A stretch of DNA of 64,000 bases from a bacterium 1XD8-76 (GCA_003611955.1 RAZE01000011.1:61932-125931), one strand, 5' to 3'; counted from the stretch's first letter, positions 47,639 through 57,504 are shown. Notes: generated from the sequence alone by a model not told the origin. Numbers and translations are program-made.

Positions 47639-48822
47639 AGTTCTTTTAACCTGATGCTTCTGCCCACATTCAGCACAATGCCGATCTCGATCAACAGAAA
47701 CATGACCGAAGACCCCCCGTAGCTGATAAACGGCAGGGAGATACCGGTATTGGGGATCACACTGGTACACACCGCGATATTCAGGATGACCTGTATCGCC
47801 AGATGTCCCATAACTCCCACTACTAACAGCGCCCCAAACAGATCCGGCGCATTGCTGGCGATGATCATACATCTCCAGATCAGAAGCAGAAACAGCAGGA
47901 TCACCGCTATAGCACCGAAAAGTCCCAACTCCTCACAGATAATGGAAAAGATCATATCGTTCTGCGCCTCCGGCAGAAAGCCCAGCTTCTGAAGGCTCTC
48001 TCCCAGTCCCTTGCCGAAGATGCCGCCGGAGCCGATGGCGTAGAGCGCCTGCAACGTCTGGAATCCTTTTCCGTCCGCGTAGGCTTCCGGATTGAGCCAG
48101 GCCAGAATACGCAAACCGCGGAACTCCAGCTTTTCCATCATCTCCGGAGAACTGGCCATCTTGACGATACTGAAAACGATCAGTGCCACGGCGGCGCTTC
48201 CCACCGCCGCCATGATGACAAATCTCTTGTAATCCGGGCTCGCCACAAAGATCATCAGCATGGCGATCCCCAGAATAATGATCGCGGAACTCATGTTCTT
48301 AGTGATCTTCCATACCATCACTCCTATGATCGCAGGCGGTATCATCAAGGTAAAAAGCCCCTTCCAGGTCCGGATCCTTTTTCCCATTCGACACACCAGA
48401 AAAGCCAGAAAGATAACCATACCCAGTTTCGCCACCTCCGCCGGCTGCAGGGAAAAACCCAAAATCTTCAGCCAACGCGTCGCCCCGTGGGAAGTGATGC
48501 CGAGAGGCGTCTTTACGAGAGCGATCAAAACAGCGGAGGCAATATAGGCCGGAAAAGCCAGCCTCTCCCAGAAATGATAGGGAATCCGGGAGACTACGAT
48601 CATGGCAGCTATTCCGAGAAGCGCGGAACGAAGCTGATTTTTCAGGAAATGAGCGCTGTCATTATAATCCAGATTCGCCCGGTAGGAGCTGCTGGAGTAG
48701 ATCATCATCAACCCGAACGCGATCAAAAACAGCACCGTGAACAGCAGACTGTAATCAAAATAGGTCTCCTCTTTATTCGATTGCCTTGCCCCTCCCTGTA
48801 CGGTCCTGAATCTTGTTGCCAT
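47635..48822 (-). CDS. ftsW: SEDS glycosyltransferase FtsW
   Basis: 395 aa, ten membrane helices. SEDS motifs: GATRWLKILGFSLQPAEVAKLG, GLGESLQKLGFLPEAQNDMIF, ISLPFISYGGSSVMF. Polymerises lipid II during septation with a class B PBP. The ATG follows the murD TAG directly. Could serve also in sporulation (SpoVE role), which cannot be told apart by sequence alone. Confidence 0.93.
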   Translation of the reverse strand: MATRFRTVQGGARQSNKEETYFDYSLLFTVLFLIAFGLMMIYSSSSYRANLDYNDSAHFLKNQLRSALLGIAAMIVVSRIPYHFWERLAFPAYIASAVLIALVKTPLGITSHGATRWLKILGFSLQPAEVAKLGMVIFLAFLVCRMGKRIRTWKGLFTLMIPPAIIGVMVWKITKNMSSAIIILGIAMLMIFVASPDYKRFVIMAAVGSAAVALIVFSIVKMASSPEMMEKLEFRGLRILAWLNPEAYADGKGFQTLQALYAIGSGGIFGKGLGESLQKLGFLPEAQNDMIFSIICEELGLFGAIAVILLFLLLIWRCMIIASNAPDLFGALLVVGVMGHLAIQVILNIAVCTSVIPNTGISLPFISYGGSSVMFLLIEIGIVLNVGRSIRLKEL

Positions 48823-50220
48823 CTACATCCTCTCTTTTACCTGATATACCAATTTTTTGAACAGCCTGCCCCGCTCCTCATAATTCGGAAACATTCCCCA
48901 GCTCGCGCAGGCGGGTGAGAGAAGCACCGCCTCCCCGGCTGACGCGTTCTCCCTGCTGATCCGGAAAGCTTCCTCGAAAGTCTCCGCGAAAACAATATCA
49001 TCAAAGCCGTGCGCTCTCGCGCAGACCGCTATCTTTTCTCTCGTCTGGCCGATCAGCACGAGAAGCTTCACCTTCCCCTCAAAAGCCTTGACCCACTCGT
49101 CATAATCACTTCCCTTATCGTATCCGCCGCCGATCAGAACAGTCGGCCTGCTCATCGCCTGGATCGCCTGGATCGCCGCGTCCGGGTTGGTCCCTTTGGA
49201 ATCGTTGTAATAGGCAACGCCCCCGACCTCCTCCACGAACTCGATCCTGTGTTCCACCGCCCGAAAGGCCCTGATGACTTCCAGATACTCCGACCTGGGA
49301 ACTCCCATCGCCTCCGAGATCAGAATAGCCGCCATCACGTTCTCCACATTGCACAGACCGACTAACTTCATCTCATGCACATCCATCAGCGGCTCCTTCT
49401 CTCCGTTTTTCGAAAGGCAGATCGTCTCTCCTCTCAGGAAAACGCCCTCGTCAAGCTCCCGACGCACGGAAAACCAGAGAACCTTTGCAGGGCACTTTTC
49501 CCCCAGTTTTCTTGTCTCTTCATTGTCGTAATTCAGAATACAGTAATCCTCTTTCCCCTGGTTCTTCGTGATATTATTTTTTGCCGCTATGTAATTCTCC
49601 ATCGTGTGATGTCTGTTCAGATGATCCGGCGTTATATTCAGAACAGCCGACACTCTCGGATGAAAACTCTCTATCGTCTCCAGCTGAAAGCTGCTGATCT
49701 CCCCCACCGTCACCGAATGTTTTGTCGTCCTCTCGGCGATATCCGCATAGGGATATCCGATATTTCCCATCACAAAAGACGTCTCGAAATGCCGCTCCAT
49801 GATCTCTCCCACCAGCGTGGTGGTCGTTGTCTTGCCGTTCGTCCCGGTGATGGCCACGACCTGCCCTTTCTCTCTCTGCCAGGCCAGCTCGATCTCGCCC
49901 CAGACAGGTACTTTTCTCGCCAGAAAAGATTCCACAAAAGGCGTATCCACCGGCACGCCGGGACTCAGCACCAAAAGCTCGATCCCGCTCTCTTTCTCCG
50001 CCGGCAGTTTCCCCAGAATCACTTCCGCCGCTCTCTCCTCCAGGTCAAGTCCCAGTTCCCTTATCTTTTCGGCCAGGTGATCTCTGACCTCCCGCTCCGT
50101 CAGCTTCCCGTTTTCGTCGAACAGGATCGGATGAGCTTTCTCCTGCAACAAAAATACCGCGGCCCCGATACCACTTTTTCCGCAGCCCACGATCAATGTT
50201 TTTTTCCCTGCCAGTTCCAT
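48823..50220 (-). CDS. murD: UDP-N-acetylmuramoyl-L-alanine:D-glutamate ligase
   Basis: 465 aa. N-terminal Rossmann TLIVGCGKSGIGAAVFLL, ATP loop VVAITGTNGKTTTTTLVGE, NITPDHLNRHHTMENY, and FRAVEHRIEFVEEVGGVAYYNDS with GTNPDAA. Adds D-Glu to UDP-MurNAc-L-Ala in the cytoplasm. ATG start. Second of the peptidoglycan precursor genes here, between mraY and ftsW. Confidence 0.96.
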   Translation of the reverse strand: MELAGKKTLIVGCGKSGIGAAVFLLQEKAHPILFDENGKLTEREVRDHLAEKIRELGLDLEERAAEVILGKLPAEKESGIELLVLSPGVPVDTPFVESFLARKVPVWGEIELAWQREKGQVVAITGTNGKTTTTTLVGEIMERHFETSFVMGNIGYPYADIAERTTKHSVTVGEISSFQLETIESFHPRVSAVLNITPDHLNRHHTMENYIAAKNNITKNQGKEDYCILNYDNEETRKLGEKCPAKVLWFSVRRELDEGVFLRGETICLSKNGEKEPLMDVHEMKLVGLCNVENVMAAILISEAMGVPRSEYLEVIRAFRAVEHRIEFVEEVGGVAYYNDSKGTNPDAAIQAIQAMSRPTVLIGGGYDKGSDYDEWVKAFEGKVKLLVLIGQTREKIAVCARAHGFDDIVFAETFEEAFRISRENASAGEAVLLSPACASWGMFPNYEERGRLFKKLVYQVKERM

Positions 50221-50274
50221 GATCTCTTATCCCTTCTTTCTCGTCTGCTTTCTATCGCCCTTCTCCGATGCAGG

Positions 50275-51231
50275 TCAGATCCCCATGTACGCCAGCAGGC
50301 ACAGGAGAGTCGTGACGATAGAAAATACCGTTACCACTCTGGTCTCCGACCAGCCGCAGAGCTCAAAATGATGGTGAATGGGAGCCATCTTGAAGATTCT
50401 TTTTCCGCCGGTCATTTTAAAATAACTGACCTGCAAAATAACAGAGAGCACTTCCGCCAGATAGACGAACCCCACGATAGCGATAAATAACGGCATCTGC
50501 AGCATATAGGCCGCGGCCGCCACAAAACCGCCCAACGCCAACGACCCCGTATCCCCCATAAACACGCTGGCCGGGTATACGTTGAAGAGCAGAAAACCAA
50601 GCAGCGCTCCCACCACCGCGCAGGTGATCGGCTCGATACCGCTGCCTGTTCCGATGGCCACCACGGTAAAAAATGTGGCGACGATCACCGTCACCGAGGA
50701 TGCCAGACCATCCAGTCCGTCAGTAAAGTTGGTGCCATTCACGGTTCCTATCACGATAAAAAACAAAACAGGTATATTAAATATACCAAAGTCCAGATAC
50801 TGATTCGGCCAGAAAGGAATTTTCATCGCCAGGGAGACATCCGTGTAGTTTGTCACATAGAAGGCGAAAATTCCCGTCACGATCAACTGTCCCAGCATCT
50901 TCTGCCAGGCCCTCAACCCCATGGAGCGCTTTAACACCACCTTGATATAATCATCCACAAAGCCGATCAGCCCGAATCCCAGGGTCAGAAAGAGGATCGG
51001 AATGATCTTGGGAAAATCTCTCACATAAAACAGCGATGTGATGACCACCGCCACCATGATCAGAATACCGCCCATCGTAGGCGTCCCGTTTTTTTTCAGA
51101 TGAGCCTGGGGGCCTTCATCCCTGACGGTCTGCCCTACTTTCAGCCTCCGCAGAAAAGGGATCACCACCGGCCCCAGCAAGGCACTGATCGCAAAAGATA
51201 TGATTACCGGTAAAATAACAGTTTGTCTCAT
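50275..51231 (-). CDS. mraY: Phospho-N-acetylmuramoyl-pentapeptide-transferase MraY
   Basis: 318 aa, ten helices. Motifs KKNGTPTMGGILIM, FVDDYIKVVLKRSMGL, GTNFTDGLDGLASSV and IHHHFELCGWSE, which carry the Asp and His residues of the active site. Makes lipid I. Start at ATG 51231 with AGAGAGG eight bases upstream; a GTG two codons earlier is too close to that site. Confidence 0.96.
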   Translation of the reverse strand: MRQTVILPVIISFAISALLGPVVIPFLRRLKVGQTVRDEGPQAHLKKNGTPTMGGILIMVAVVITSLFYVRDFPKIIPILFLTLGFGLIGFVDDYIKVVLKRSMGLRAWQKMLGQLIVTGIFAFYVTNYTDVSLAMKIPFWPNQYLDFGIFNIPVLFFIVIGTVNGTNFTDGLDGLASSVTVIVATFFTVVAIGTGSGIEPITCAVVGALLGFLLFNVYPASVFMGDTGSLALGGFVAAAAYMLQMPLFIAIVGFVYLAEVLSVILQVSYFKMTGGKRIFKMAPIHHHFELCGWSETRVVTVFSIVTTLLCLLAYMGI

Positions 51232-51278
51232 AGCCACAGCCTCTCTTCAGCTTATTTTCTTCTATACCGATTATAAGC

Positions 51279-53093
51279 TTATTTCTCCAAATAAGGAAGC
51301 ACATTTTCAAAAAGCTGTCTGATCACCGGCGCAGCGATCTGTCCGCCATAGTAAGTTCCCTGGGGCGAATGGATAACCACCAGGGCGAGAACCTGCGGAT
51401 CGTCCGCCGGAGAAAATCCCACAAACGAGGCGATATAACGGCCGCTTCCCCTGGGCAGCGTCTGGCTTGTGGCTGTTTTTCCGCCGATCCGATACCCTTC
51501 CACCTGCGCTTTCGACCCGCCTCCCTCGGAGACCACTTTTTCCAACAGTCCCCGCATTGTCTCCGAAGTCTCCGCAGACACGATCTGACGTCCGGCTTCT
51601 TTTTCAAAGCTTTCCACCGAAACGCCTTTCTCATCCACGGCCCGCACCGCCAGATGGGGCGTGATCCTTCTTCCCCCGTTCACCAGGGAAGATACGGTGG
51701 TCGCAAGCTGCAGCGGCGTGATCTGGAAAGACTGCCCGAAGGACATCGTCGCCAGTTCCACATTGCCGATCGCATCCTTCCGATGCATGATCGTGCCGGC
51801 CTCCCCCGGCAGATCCACGCCGGTCCGTTCCAAAAGTCCGAACTGTTTCAAACAGTCATAATACCGCTCCGCGCCAACCCTGAGTCCCAGCGTCACAAAC
51901 ACGGGGTTACAGGAATTGCAGATCCCTTTTGTAAAATCCTCCGCTCCGTGGCCGCCCACTTTATGACACCGGATCTTCCGGTCGTCCACCACGATAAAGC
52001 CGGGACAGCTGAACGTATCCGAAAGCGTCACGCATCCCGTCTCCAATGCGGCGGCGGCTGTGATCACTTTGAACGTAGAACCCGGTTCATAGGTATCGTT
52101 AATGCAGCCGTTTCGCCACATACCGTTTAATTTTTCCTGCCTCAGCTCTTCCTCGCTTTTTGTCTCCTCCTTAGCCGGTTCCTCCCCGGCATTCTCACTC
52201 TGCGCTCTCTTTGCCTCTATCGCCGCCTGTCTTCTGGCTTCCTCCTTCGCCCGCAGCGCCTCGTATTCCGGCGTCAGGGTGTAGGGTTCGTTCAGATTAA
52301 ATTCCGGCACATCCACCATCGCCATGATCTCCCCGTTCTGGGGGTTCATCACGATCAGGGACACTCTGTCCGCCTCCTTGGTCGCCATCACCTGTTTGGC
52401 GAGCTGTGTCGCGTAGCTCTGAATATTATAGTCCAGGCTGACCACCAGATCATTCCCGGGTACCGGCTCTTTCCTGTGCTCGCTGGCCGCTTCCAGTTCA
52501 ATACCGGCGGCGTCCGTCAAAGTCAGGATCATCCCTTCCTCGCCGCTCAGATATTCATCATAGATGACTTCCAGACCAATAATACCCTGATTATCGCCGC
52601 CTGTAAAGCCAAGGACTTTGGATGCCAGCGCATCGTAGGGATAATATCTCTTGTAATCCTCATCCACTTTTACGCCGGGCAGATCCGCCTCCCGGATCTC
52701 GTCCCCCAGCTCCTTCGGCACGTTGCTCCTTATCCGCTCCATGGAGGAGACTTTCTCCACCCGTTTTCGGACAAACTCCTCCGACAATTCCAGTTTTTCG
52801 CAGAGGAAAGAGATCACTTCCTCACTGTCCTCCAGCTGGGAATGAATGACGGAGATCGTACACACCGTCTTATTGTCGGCGAGCACCACACCGTTTCTGT
52901 CCAGGATCCTGCCCCTGGCGGCCTTGATGGATCGCTCCCTCTCGTGGAGCTGCTGCGCTCTGTCTGTATAATAGGCGGATTGAAAGATCATCAGATCCAC
53001 CAGCCTGACAGATAGCAGAAGAAAAGCGGCCATATAAAAGAAGAACAGTACTACTACTTTTTTTCGGTTATAAGTCTTATTCTTTCCCGACAT
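51279..53093 (-). CDS. Class B penicillin-binding protein, smaller copy (FtsI/SpoVD type)
   Basis: 604 aa. Helix at about 13-35, PBP dimer domain with ARGRILDRNGVVLADN, and a transpeptidase with active Ser in EPGSTFKVITAAAALE, SCN and the KTG-box reading GGKTATSQ (Ala for Gly). No PASTA domain. Just before the active-site Ser is a charged insertion of roughly 45 residues (ALRAKEEARRQAAIEAKRAQ onward). A TTG at 53105 is another possible start. Cross-links peptidoglycan in division or cortex formation. Confidence 0.88.
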   Translation of the reverse strand: MSGKNKTYNRKKVVVLFFFYMAAFLLLSVRLVDLMIFQSAYYTDRAQQLHERERSIKAARGRILDRNGVVLADNKTVCTISVIHSQLEDSEEVISFLCEKLELSEEFVRKRVEKVSSMERIRSNVPKELGDEIREADLPGVKVDEDYKRYYPYDALASKVLGFTGGDNQGIIGLEVIYDEYLSGEEGMILTLTDAAGIELEAASEHRKEPVPGNDLVVSLDYNIQSYATQLAKQVMATKEADRVSLIVMNPQNGEIMAMVDVPEFNLNEPYTLTPEYEALRAKEEARRQAAIEAKRAQSENAGEEPAKEETKSEEELRQEKLNGMWRNGCINDTYEPGSTFKVITAAAALETGCVTLSDTFSCPGFIVVDDRKIRCHKVGGHGAEDFTKGICNSCNPVFVTLGLRVGAERYYDCLKQFGLLERTGVDLPGEAGTIMHRKDAIGNVELATMSFGQSFQITPLQLATTVSSLVNGGRRITPHLAVRAVDEKGVSVESFEKEAGRQIVSAETSETMRGLLEKVVSEGGGSKAQVEGYRIGGKTATSQTLPRGSGRYIASFVGFSPADDPQVLALVVIHSPQGTYYGGQIAAPVIRQLFENVLPYLEK

Positions 53094-53175
53094 AAAGAAA
53101 ACCAAAATTCTTTCTCGTTATACTTTATGTCTGAACGGCATTTTTTATGCTTTCACCGCCGCCGGGGATCCCGCT

Positions 53176-55428
53176 TTATTCCTCCGCCGCTCTTCCCCCA
53201 CCGGCTACCCCCACCTGGGAGCCGATCAGGGAACCCGCCTCCAGGTCATGTCCCGTCTCCGGGTCGATCTGATGGCCTGTATTGGGGTCAATATAGTTTC
53301 CCGTATCGGGATCTTTTTCAAAGGTTTTCCAGATCTCCGGCACAAAGCCTCCCTCTTCGCCTTCCGCAGCACCTTCGTCTTCCCCGCCTTCCGTTCCCTC
53401 TCCTTCGCCGCCTTCTGCCGGGGTCTCTATTGTCTCTTCGCCTTCTCCGGGCTCCTGCGGCGGGAGATCATTGCCGGAAACCGCCTGCTGCTTATAATAG
53501 TTCGTGTTCTCCAGATGCAGCGCGTCCAGCTCCTCCTGTTCTTCCTCCGATACTTCCTCCGTCATGAATATCCCCAGATAGGGAAGCGACTCGGTCAAAA
53601 TGCTCCGCACCAGTACTGTCGCAAACTTTGCATCATCCTGATCCTCCACGTTCGGCCTGTCCACCACCACATAGATGGCGATCTGCGGGTCATCCGCCGG
53701 CGCATACCCCATGAACGATACCACATACTCGTCATTGCCGCGGGGAAATGTTTCCGCCGTCCCGGTCTTGCCGCCGATGGCATAGCCCGCCGGTCTCGCC
53801 GTGACTCCGGTTCCCTCTGTGACGACACCGTTGCAATAGTCCAGGATCGTATCGCTGACGCTGGGGGATATCGTCTGTTTCAATATTCTTGGTTCTATCG
53901 TTTTTACCGTGGAGCCATCCTGGCTGATCACTCTGCTCACCATATGGGGCTCGTAATAGTTTCCGCCGTTGATCAGAGAACAGAACCCTGTGATCATCTG
54001 GATCATCGTCACATTAAAGCCCTGTCCGAAAGAGCAGGTCGCCAGTTCCGTAGGACCCATGCTGTCTGCGTCATAGATCAGTCCCACCGTCCTGGCCTCA
54101 CCCGCCAGATCAATATTGGTCTTTAATCCAAAATTATAGTTGTGCTGATAGTTGCAGAAATTATTTTTCCCCTCCGCCTCCGCGATATACATAAGCGCCA
54201 CATTGCAGGACTTCTCCACAGCCTGTTTTACGGTAATCTCTCCATCCCCGAACGTATTGTGGCAGGCTATGGGCCATCCGCCGATCTCCCTCTTCCCATT
54301 GCACAGATAGACTTCATTTCCCTTGATCGCGCCGCAGTCCAGAGCTGATGCCACCGTAAACGGCTTGATCGTAGAGCCTGGCTCATAGGTATCCGAAATG
54401 CAGTAATTTCTCCACAGCTTATTGTAGGCGTCATAGATCGTTCCGTCTTCTTCCATCGCAGCGATCTCCTCCGGCGTGTAGAGCTCGCTCACATTCTTCG
54501 GATCATTTAAATCAAACCCCGGGGCGCTGGCCATGGCGATCACATTGCCCGTGTGAACCTCCATCATAATGCAGGCGACGTTGTTCGCTCCCTGCCCCTC
54601 CCGCACATTATCTTTGTATTCCTCCATGAATTTGTTCAGATACTTTTCGGCAATGCTCTGCACGTTGGCATCCAGGGTGCCCACGATCGTATAGCCGTCC
54701 ACCGCCGGTTTTACTGTTCTTTCCAGTATGGTGTCATCGTTCAGGTAACCGTATTCTCTGCCGGTGCTTCCGTTCAGTATATCATCATAAAATTCTTCCA
54801 GACCGAACGTCCCCTTGTTGTCCTCCGTGATAAAGCCAATCACATCGCTGGCAAGTTTTCCATTGGGATAATATCTTCTGTACTCTTTTTCAAACCAGAC
54901 CCCCTTGATATTTTTTCCCTTTTTCGCATCAGCCTCCAGATCCAGAAAGGCCTCTATCTCATCGTAAGTGAGCTGTTTCAGAAAAATTTTATACTGCGCC
55001 CTCTGGCTTTTCTCTTTCTCTTTATTCTCATTCAGATACCGGTTCAATTCCGTCTGATCTAACGTCGGAAAGCAGCTTCGCAGTGCATTCACGGTGGGCT
55101 GCAGATATTCCTCTTTCTCCAGTACCAGCTTGGCATCCACGACCAGATTATACACCCTCTCGCTGGTGGCGAGAAGCGTACCGTTCCGATCCAGAATATC
55201 CCCCCGTTTAAAGGGCAGCGTCGTGGAATCATACTGCCGCTGGGACAACACCTGTTTCTCGTATTCTTTTCCGTTGTCCTTTCCGATGTAGAACAGCTTT
55301 ACGCTAAGTCCCACGAAAGCCAGCAGTACTATCAAATATAGTACCACCAGCTTTTTCTGCATGCGCAATGTAAACTTTCTCTCTGTGGCTCTTACTCTTT
55401 TCCGTTCTCTGTCTCTTCGTTCCGCCAA
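53176..55428 (-). CDS. Class B penicillin-binding protein, larger copy (SpoVD/FtsI type)
   Basis: 750 aa from a TTG start at 55428 with AAAGGAGAGG upstream; earlier codons lie inside ftsL. Basic N-terminus, helix (about 27-45), dimer domain with FKRGDILDRNGTLLATSE, transpeptidase with EPGSTIKPFTVASALDCG, SCN and GGKTGTAE, all intact. The C-terminus lacks PASTA and instead has a Glu/Gly-rich stretch followed by three tandem 8-residue units (DPDTGNYI, DPNTGHQI, DPETGHDL). Likely the divisome transpeptidase partner of FtsW. Confidence 0.9.
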   Translation of the reverse strand: MAERRDRERKRVRATERKFTLRMQKKLVVLYLIVLLAFVGLSVKLFYIGKDNGKEYEKQVLSQRQYDSTTLPFKRGDILDRNGTLLATSERVYNLVVDAKLVLEKEEYLQPTVNALRSCFPTLDQTELNRYLNENKEKEKSQRAQYKIFLKQLTYDEIEAFLDLEADAKKGKNIKGVWFEKEYRRYYPNGKLASDVIGFITEDNKGTFGLEEFYDDILNGSTGREYGYLNDDTILERTVKPAVDGYTIVGTLDANVQSIAEKYLNKFMEEYKDNVREGQGANNVACIMMEVHTGNVIAMASAPGFDLNDPKNVSELYTPEEIAAMEEDGTIYDAYNKLWRNYCISDTYEPGSTIKPFTVASALDCGAIKGNEVYLCNGKREIGGWPIACHNTFGDGEITVKQAVEKSCNVALMYIAEAEGKNNFCNYQHNYNFGLKTNIDLAGEARTVGLIYDADSMGPTELATCSFGQGFNVTMIQMITGFCSLINGGNYYEPHMVSRVISQDGSTVKTIEPRILKQTISPSVSDTILDYCNGVVTEGTGVTARPAGYAIGGKTGTAETFPRGNDEYVVSFMGYAPADDPQIAIYVVVDRPNVEDQDDAKFATVLVRSILTESLPYLGIFMTEEVSEEEQEELDALHLENTNYYKQQAVSGNDLPPQEPGEGEETIETPAEGGEGEGTEGGEDEGAAEGEEGGFVPEIWKTFEKDPDTGNYIDPNTGHQIDPETGHDLEAGSLIGSQVGVAGGGRAAEE

Positions 55429-55450
55429 GGATACCGCCTCTCCTTTCACA

Positions 55451-55936
55451 TCAGTCCAGCGAATCTGTCTGACGCACATAGTCCGTCTCGGAATCTTCCA
55501 CACTGATGATCTGTCCCTCTCTCGCGTATGTCATGCCCAGTTCGCCGATCGCAACCGCCTTGATCTGCTCGAGATCAATACTGCTGTTGATACGATTATA
55601 CTCCTCATCGTTCGTCAATTTCAAATTATTATACCGCGACTCCATCTCGGAAATTTCTTCCACACAGTTGGTGATATCCGACTGCAGGTCAATATAGCCG
55701 CACAGAGTGATCACCGCAAAGGCCAGAGCCGCGGACAAGAAGAGCACATACCCTGTATTCATGTGGGAAGCCTTCTCACGGTTCTTTCTCGTCGTGTTGC
55801 TCAGACGCTTTCTTCTCGGTACCTCTCCTGTATCGTAGCCTTCTTTCAACTGCCTTGCCGCGCTGCCTTCCAAATATGCAGTTTTCCTCGGGATATCATA
55901 TCTGCGAGTATTTATGCTGTTTTTTCTCTGTGCCAT
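55451..55936 (-). CDS. ftsL: FtsL-like cell division protein
   Basis: 161 aa. A polar, basic N-terminus (about 1-60), one helix (TGYVLFLSAALAFAVITLCG), then a coiled coil (ISEMESRYNNLKLTNDEEYN) and a short end. Position between rsmH and the PBP genes, together with this bitopic form, identifies FtsL. ATG with GAGGAGAAAA; 18 bases after rsmH. Confidence 0.85.
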   Translation of the reverse strand: MAQRKNSINTRRYDIPRKTAYLEGSAARQLKEGYDTGEVPRRKRLSNTTRKNREKASHMNTGYVLFLSAALAFAVITLCGYIDLQSDITNCVEEISEMESRYNNLKLTNDEEYNRINSSIDLEQIKAVAIGELGMTYAREGQIISVEDSETDYVRQTDSLD

Positions 55937-55954
55937 TTTTTCTCCTCGCTCTCA

Positions 55955-56890
55955 TTACTTCCGCTGAAATACGCGCAGCTTCGCGCTCTTTGACCTGCTG
56001 TTCTCCTCCAGTTCTTCCGTGGACGGAAGAATCGGTTTTTTCGTTACCACCTTTCCTTTCGAGATTCTGCCGCAAGTGCAAACCGGAAACTCCGGCGGGC
56101 AGATACAGGGAGACTCGTTTGTGCGGAACGCCGTCTTGACGATCCGGTCCTCCAACGAATGAAAAGTAATGATACAGATCCTTCCTCCCGGTCTCAGAAA
56201 AGAAATCATATCATCCAGAGAATCCCGCAGTACTTCCAGCTCATGGTTGCATTCGATCCGGATTGCCTGGTAGGTTCTCTTGGAAGGGTGACCGCCACCC
56301 TGCCGCATTTTGGCAGGAATGGCGTTTTTGATGATCTCGTTCAGTTCAAAAGTTGTTGTTATCTCCTTTTTTTCTCTCTCTCTCGCAATATGCTTTGCAA
56401 TATTTTTGGCAAAAGGCTCCTCTCCATAGTTCTTAATAATATGAAACAGTTCGCTCTCCGAATAACCGTTTACGATCTCTTTCGCGCTTAAGGTACTTCT
56501 CTGATCCATCCGCATGTCAAGCGCCGTGTCATAGCGATAGGAAAAGCCCCTCTCCGCCTCATCGAACTGGTAGGAGGATACACCCAGATCCAGGACGATC
56601 CCGTCCACGCCTTCCACACCGAGCTCTCTTAGCGCCGCCACCGCATTGCGGTAATTATTTCTGAGGATCGTCACTTTACCACGGTAAGCCTCCAGTCTTT
56701 TTGACGCCGCCTCTATCGCCGCCTCATCCTGGTCGATTCCGAAAAGCCTCCCTTCCTCCGAAAGCTTTTTCGCCACCGCCTCAGCATGTCCGCCTCCGCC
56801 TAACGTTCCATCCAGATAAATTCCATCCGGCCTGACCTGAAGCTGTTCAATTGTCTCCTTTAACAAAACCGAATAGTGTCTGAACTTCAC
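55955..56890 (-). CDS. rsmH: 16S rRNA (cytosine1402-N4)-methyltransferase
   Basis: 311 aa. [16 protein letters not shown]-binding [39 protein letters not shown] split across the usual MraW motif, [20 protein letters not shown] and [14 protein letters not shown]. Methylates C1402 in the decoding centre. GTG start with ACAGGAGAAAAAA. Second gene of the mraZ-led cluster. Confidence 0.95.
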   Translation of the reverse strand: MKFRHYSVLLKETIEQLQVRPDGIYLDGTLGGGGHAEAVAKKLSEEGRLFGIDQDEAAIEAASKRLEAYRGKVTILRNNYRNAVAALRELGVEGVDGIVLDLGVSSYQFDEAERGFSYRYDTALDMRMDQRSTLSAKEIVNGYSESELFHIIKNYGEEPFAKNIAKHIAREREKKEITTTFELNEIIKNAIPAKMRQGGGHPSKRTYQAIRIECNHELEVLRDSLDDMISFLRPGGRICIITFHSLEDRIVKTAFRTNESPCICPPEFPVCTCGRISKGKVVTKKPILPSTEELEENSRSKSAKLRVFQRK

Positions 56891-56906
56891 TTTTTTCTCC
56901 TGTTTA

Positions 56907-57341
56907 CTACAATCTGATTCCCATCCCGGAAAGCTCCTCCATCACGTCGTCCATCTCCTCAAAAGAGGTCTCCATGCTCTCATAGCGCTCCCTGCTCCAG
57001 ATCTCCACCTTCGTGCCGACGCCCACGGACACCACCTCTTTTGTGATACCGGCGTACTCCCTGAGCTTCGCAGGAATCAGGATCCTTCCCTGCCCGTCCG
57101 CCTCCACCTCGGCGGCTCCCGCAAAGAAAAAGCGGATGAACTGTCTTCCGTTCTTGCTGGTGAGCGGTAAATTTTTGATGCCTTCCTCCACGCGATGCCA
57201 TTCCTCTTCGCCGTAGGCAAACAGACAGCCGTCCAGCCCCTTTGTCACCACGAATTTCTTACCCAGCTCATCGCGGAATCTGGAAGGGACGAAAAGCCTG
57301 CCTTTTGCATCGGTGCTATGGTCATATTCACCCATGAACAT
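56907..57341 (-). CDS. mraZ: Transcriptional regulator MraZ
   Basis: 144 aa with two AbrB-like MraZ repeats: [20 protein letters not shown] and [20 protein letters not shown]. Binds short repeats upstream of its own operon and controls the division cluster. ATG at 57341 with AAGGTGAT five bases upstream. First gene of the dcw operon. Confidence 0.95.
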   Translation of the reverse strand: MFMGEYDHSTDAKGRLFVPSRFRDELGKKFVVTKGLDGCLFAYGEEEWHRVEEGIKNLPLTSKNGRQFIRFFFAGAAEVEADGQGRILIPAKLREYAGITKEVVSVGVGTKVEIWSRERYESMETSFEEMDDVMEELSGMGIRL

Positions 57342-57360
57342 ACGGCATCACCTTCTCTTA

Positions 57361-57437
57361 CTCACCACTTTTAAACACAATTGCTCCATTTCGCTCCACT
57401 TTTATGTCATTTTACTCTACTTCAACCCGTTTGACAA
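57361..57437 (-). promoter_or_regulatory. mraZ: mraZ promoter and MraZ-box-like repeats
   Basis: On the minus strand TTGTCA (57432-57437), 17 bases, TAAAAT (57409-57414). Downstream, 57361-57403 carries AAAAGTGG (57396-57403), AAATGG (57386-57391), ATTGTG (57376-57381) and AAAAGTGG (57365-57372), a 10-11 base period like MraZ boxes (AAAGTG-type repeats) reported in Mollicutes. Confidence 0.55.
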
Positions 57438-57466
57438 GCCCCTGCTCTTCCCCGAAAATACGTAAA

Positions 57467-57504
57467 AAAAGACATTTTGCAAGCCTTTTTACAAAATGTC
57501 TTTT
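57467..57504. terminator. Bidirectional terminator-like hairpin between the anti-sigma gene and mraZ
   Basis: Perfect 13-bp stem AAAAGACATTTTG/CAAAATGTCTTTT (57467-57479 with 57492-57504), A-rich and T-rich on both sides. The 292-base gap 57342-57633 otherwise holds the mraZ promoter, MraZ-box-like repeats and a very AT-rich stretch near 57540-57610. Confidence 0.7.
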
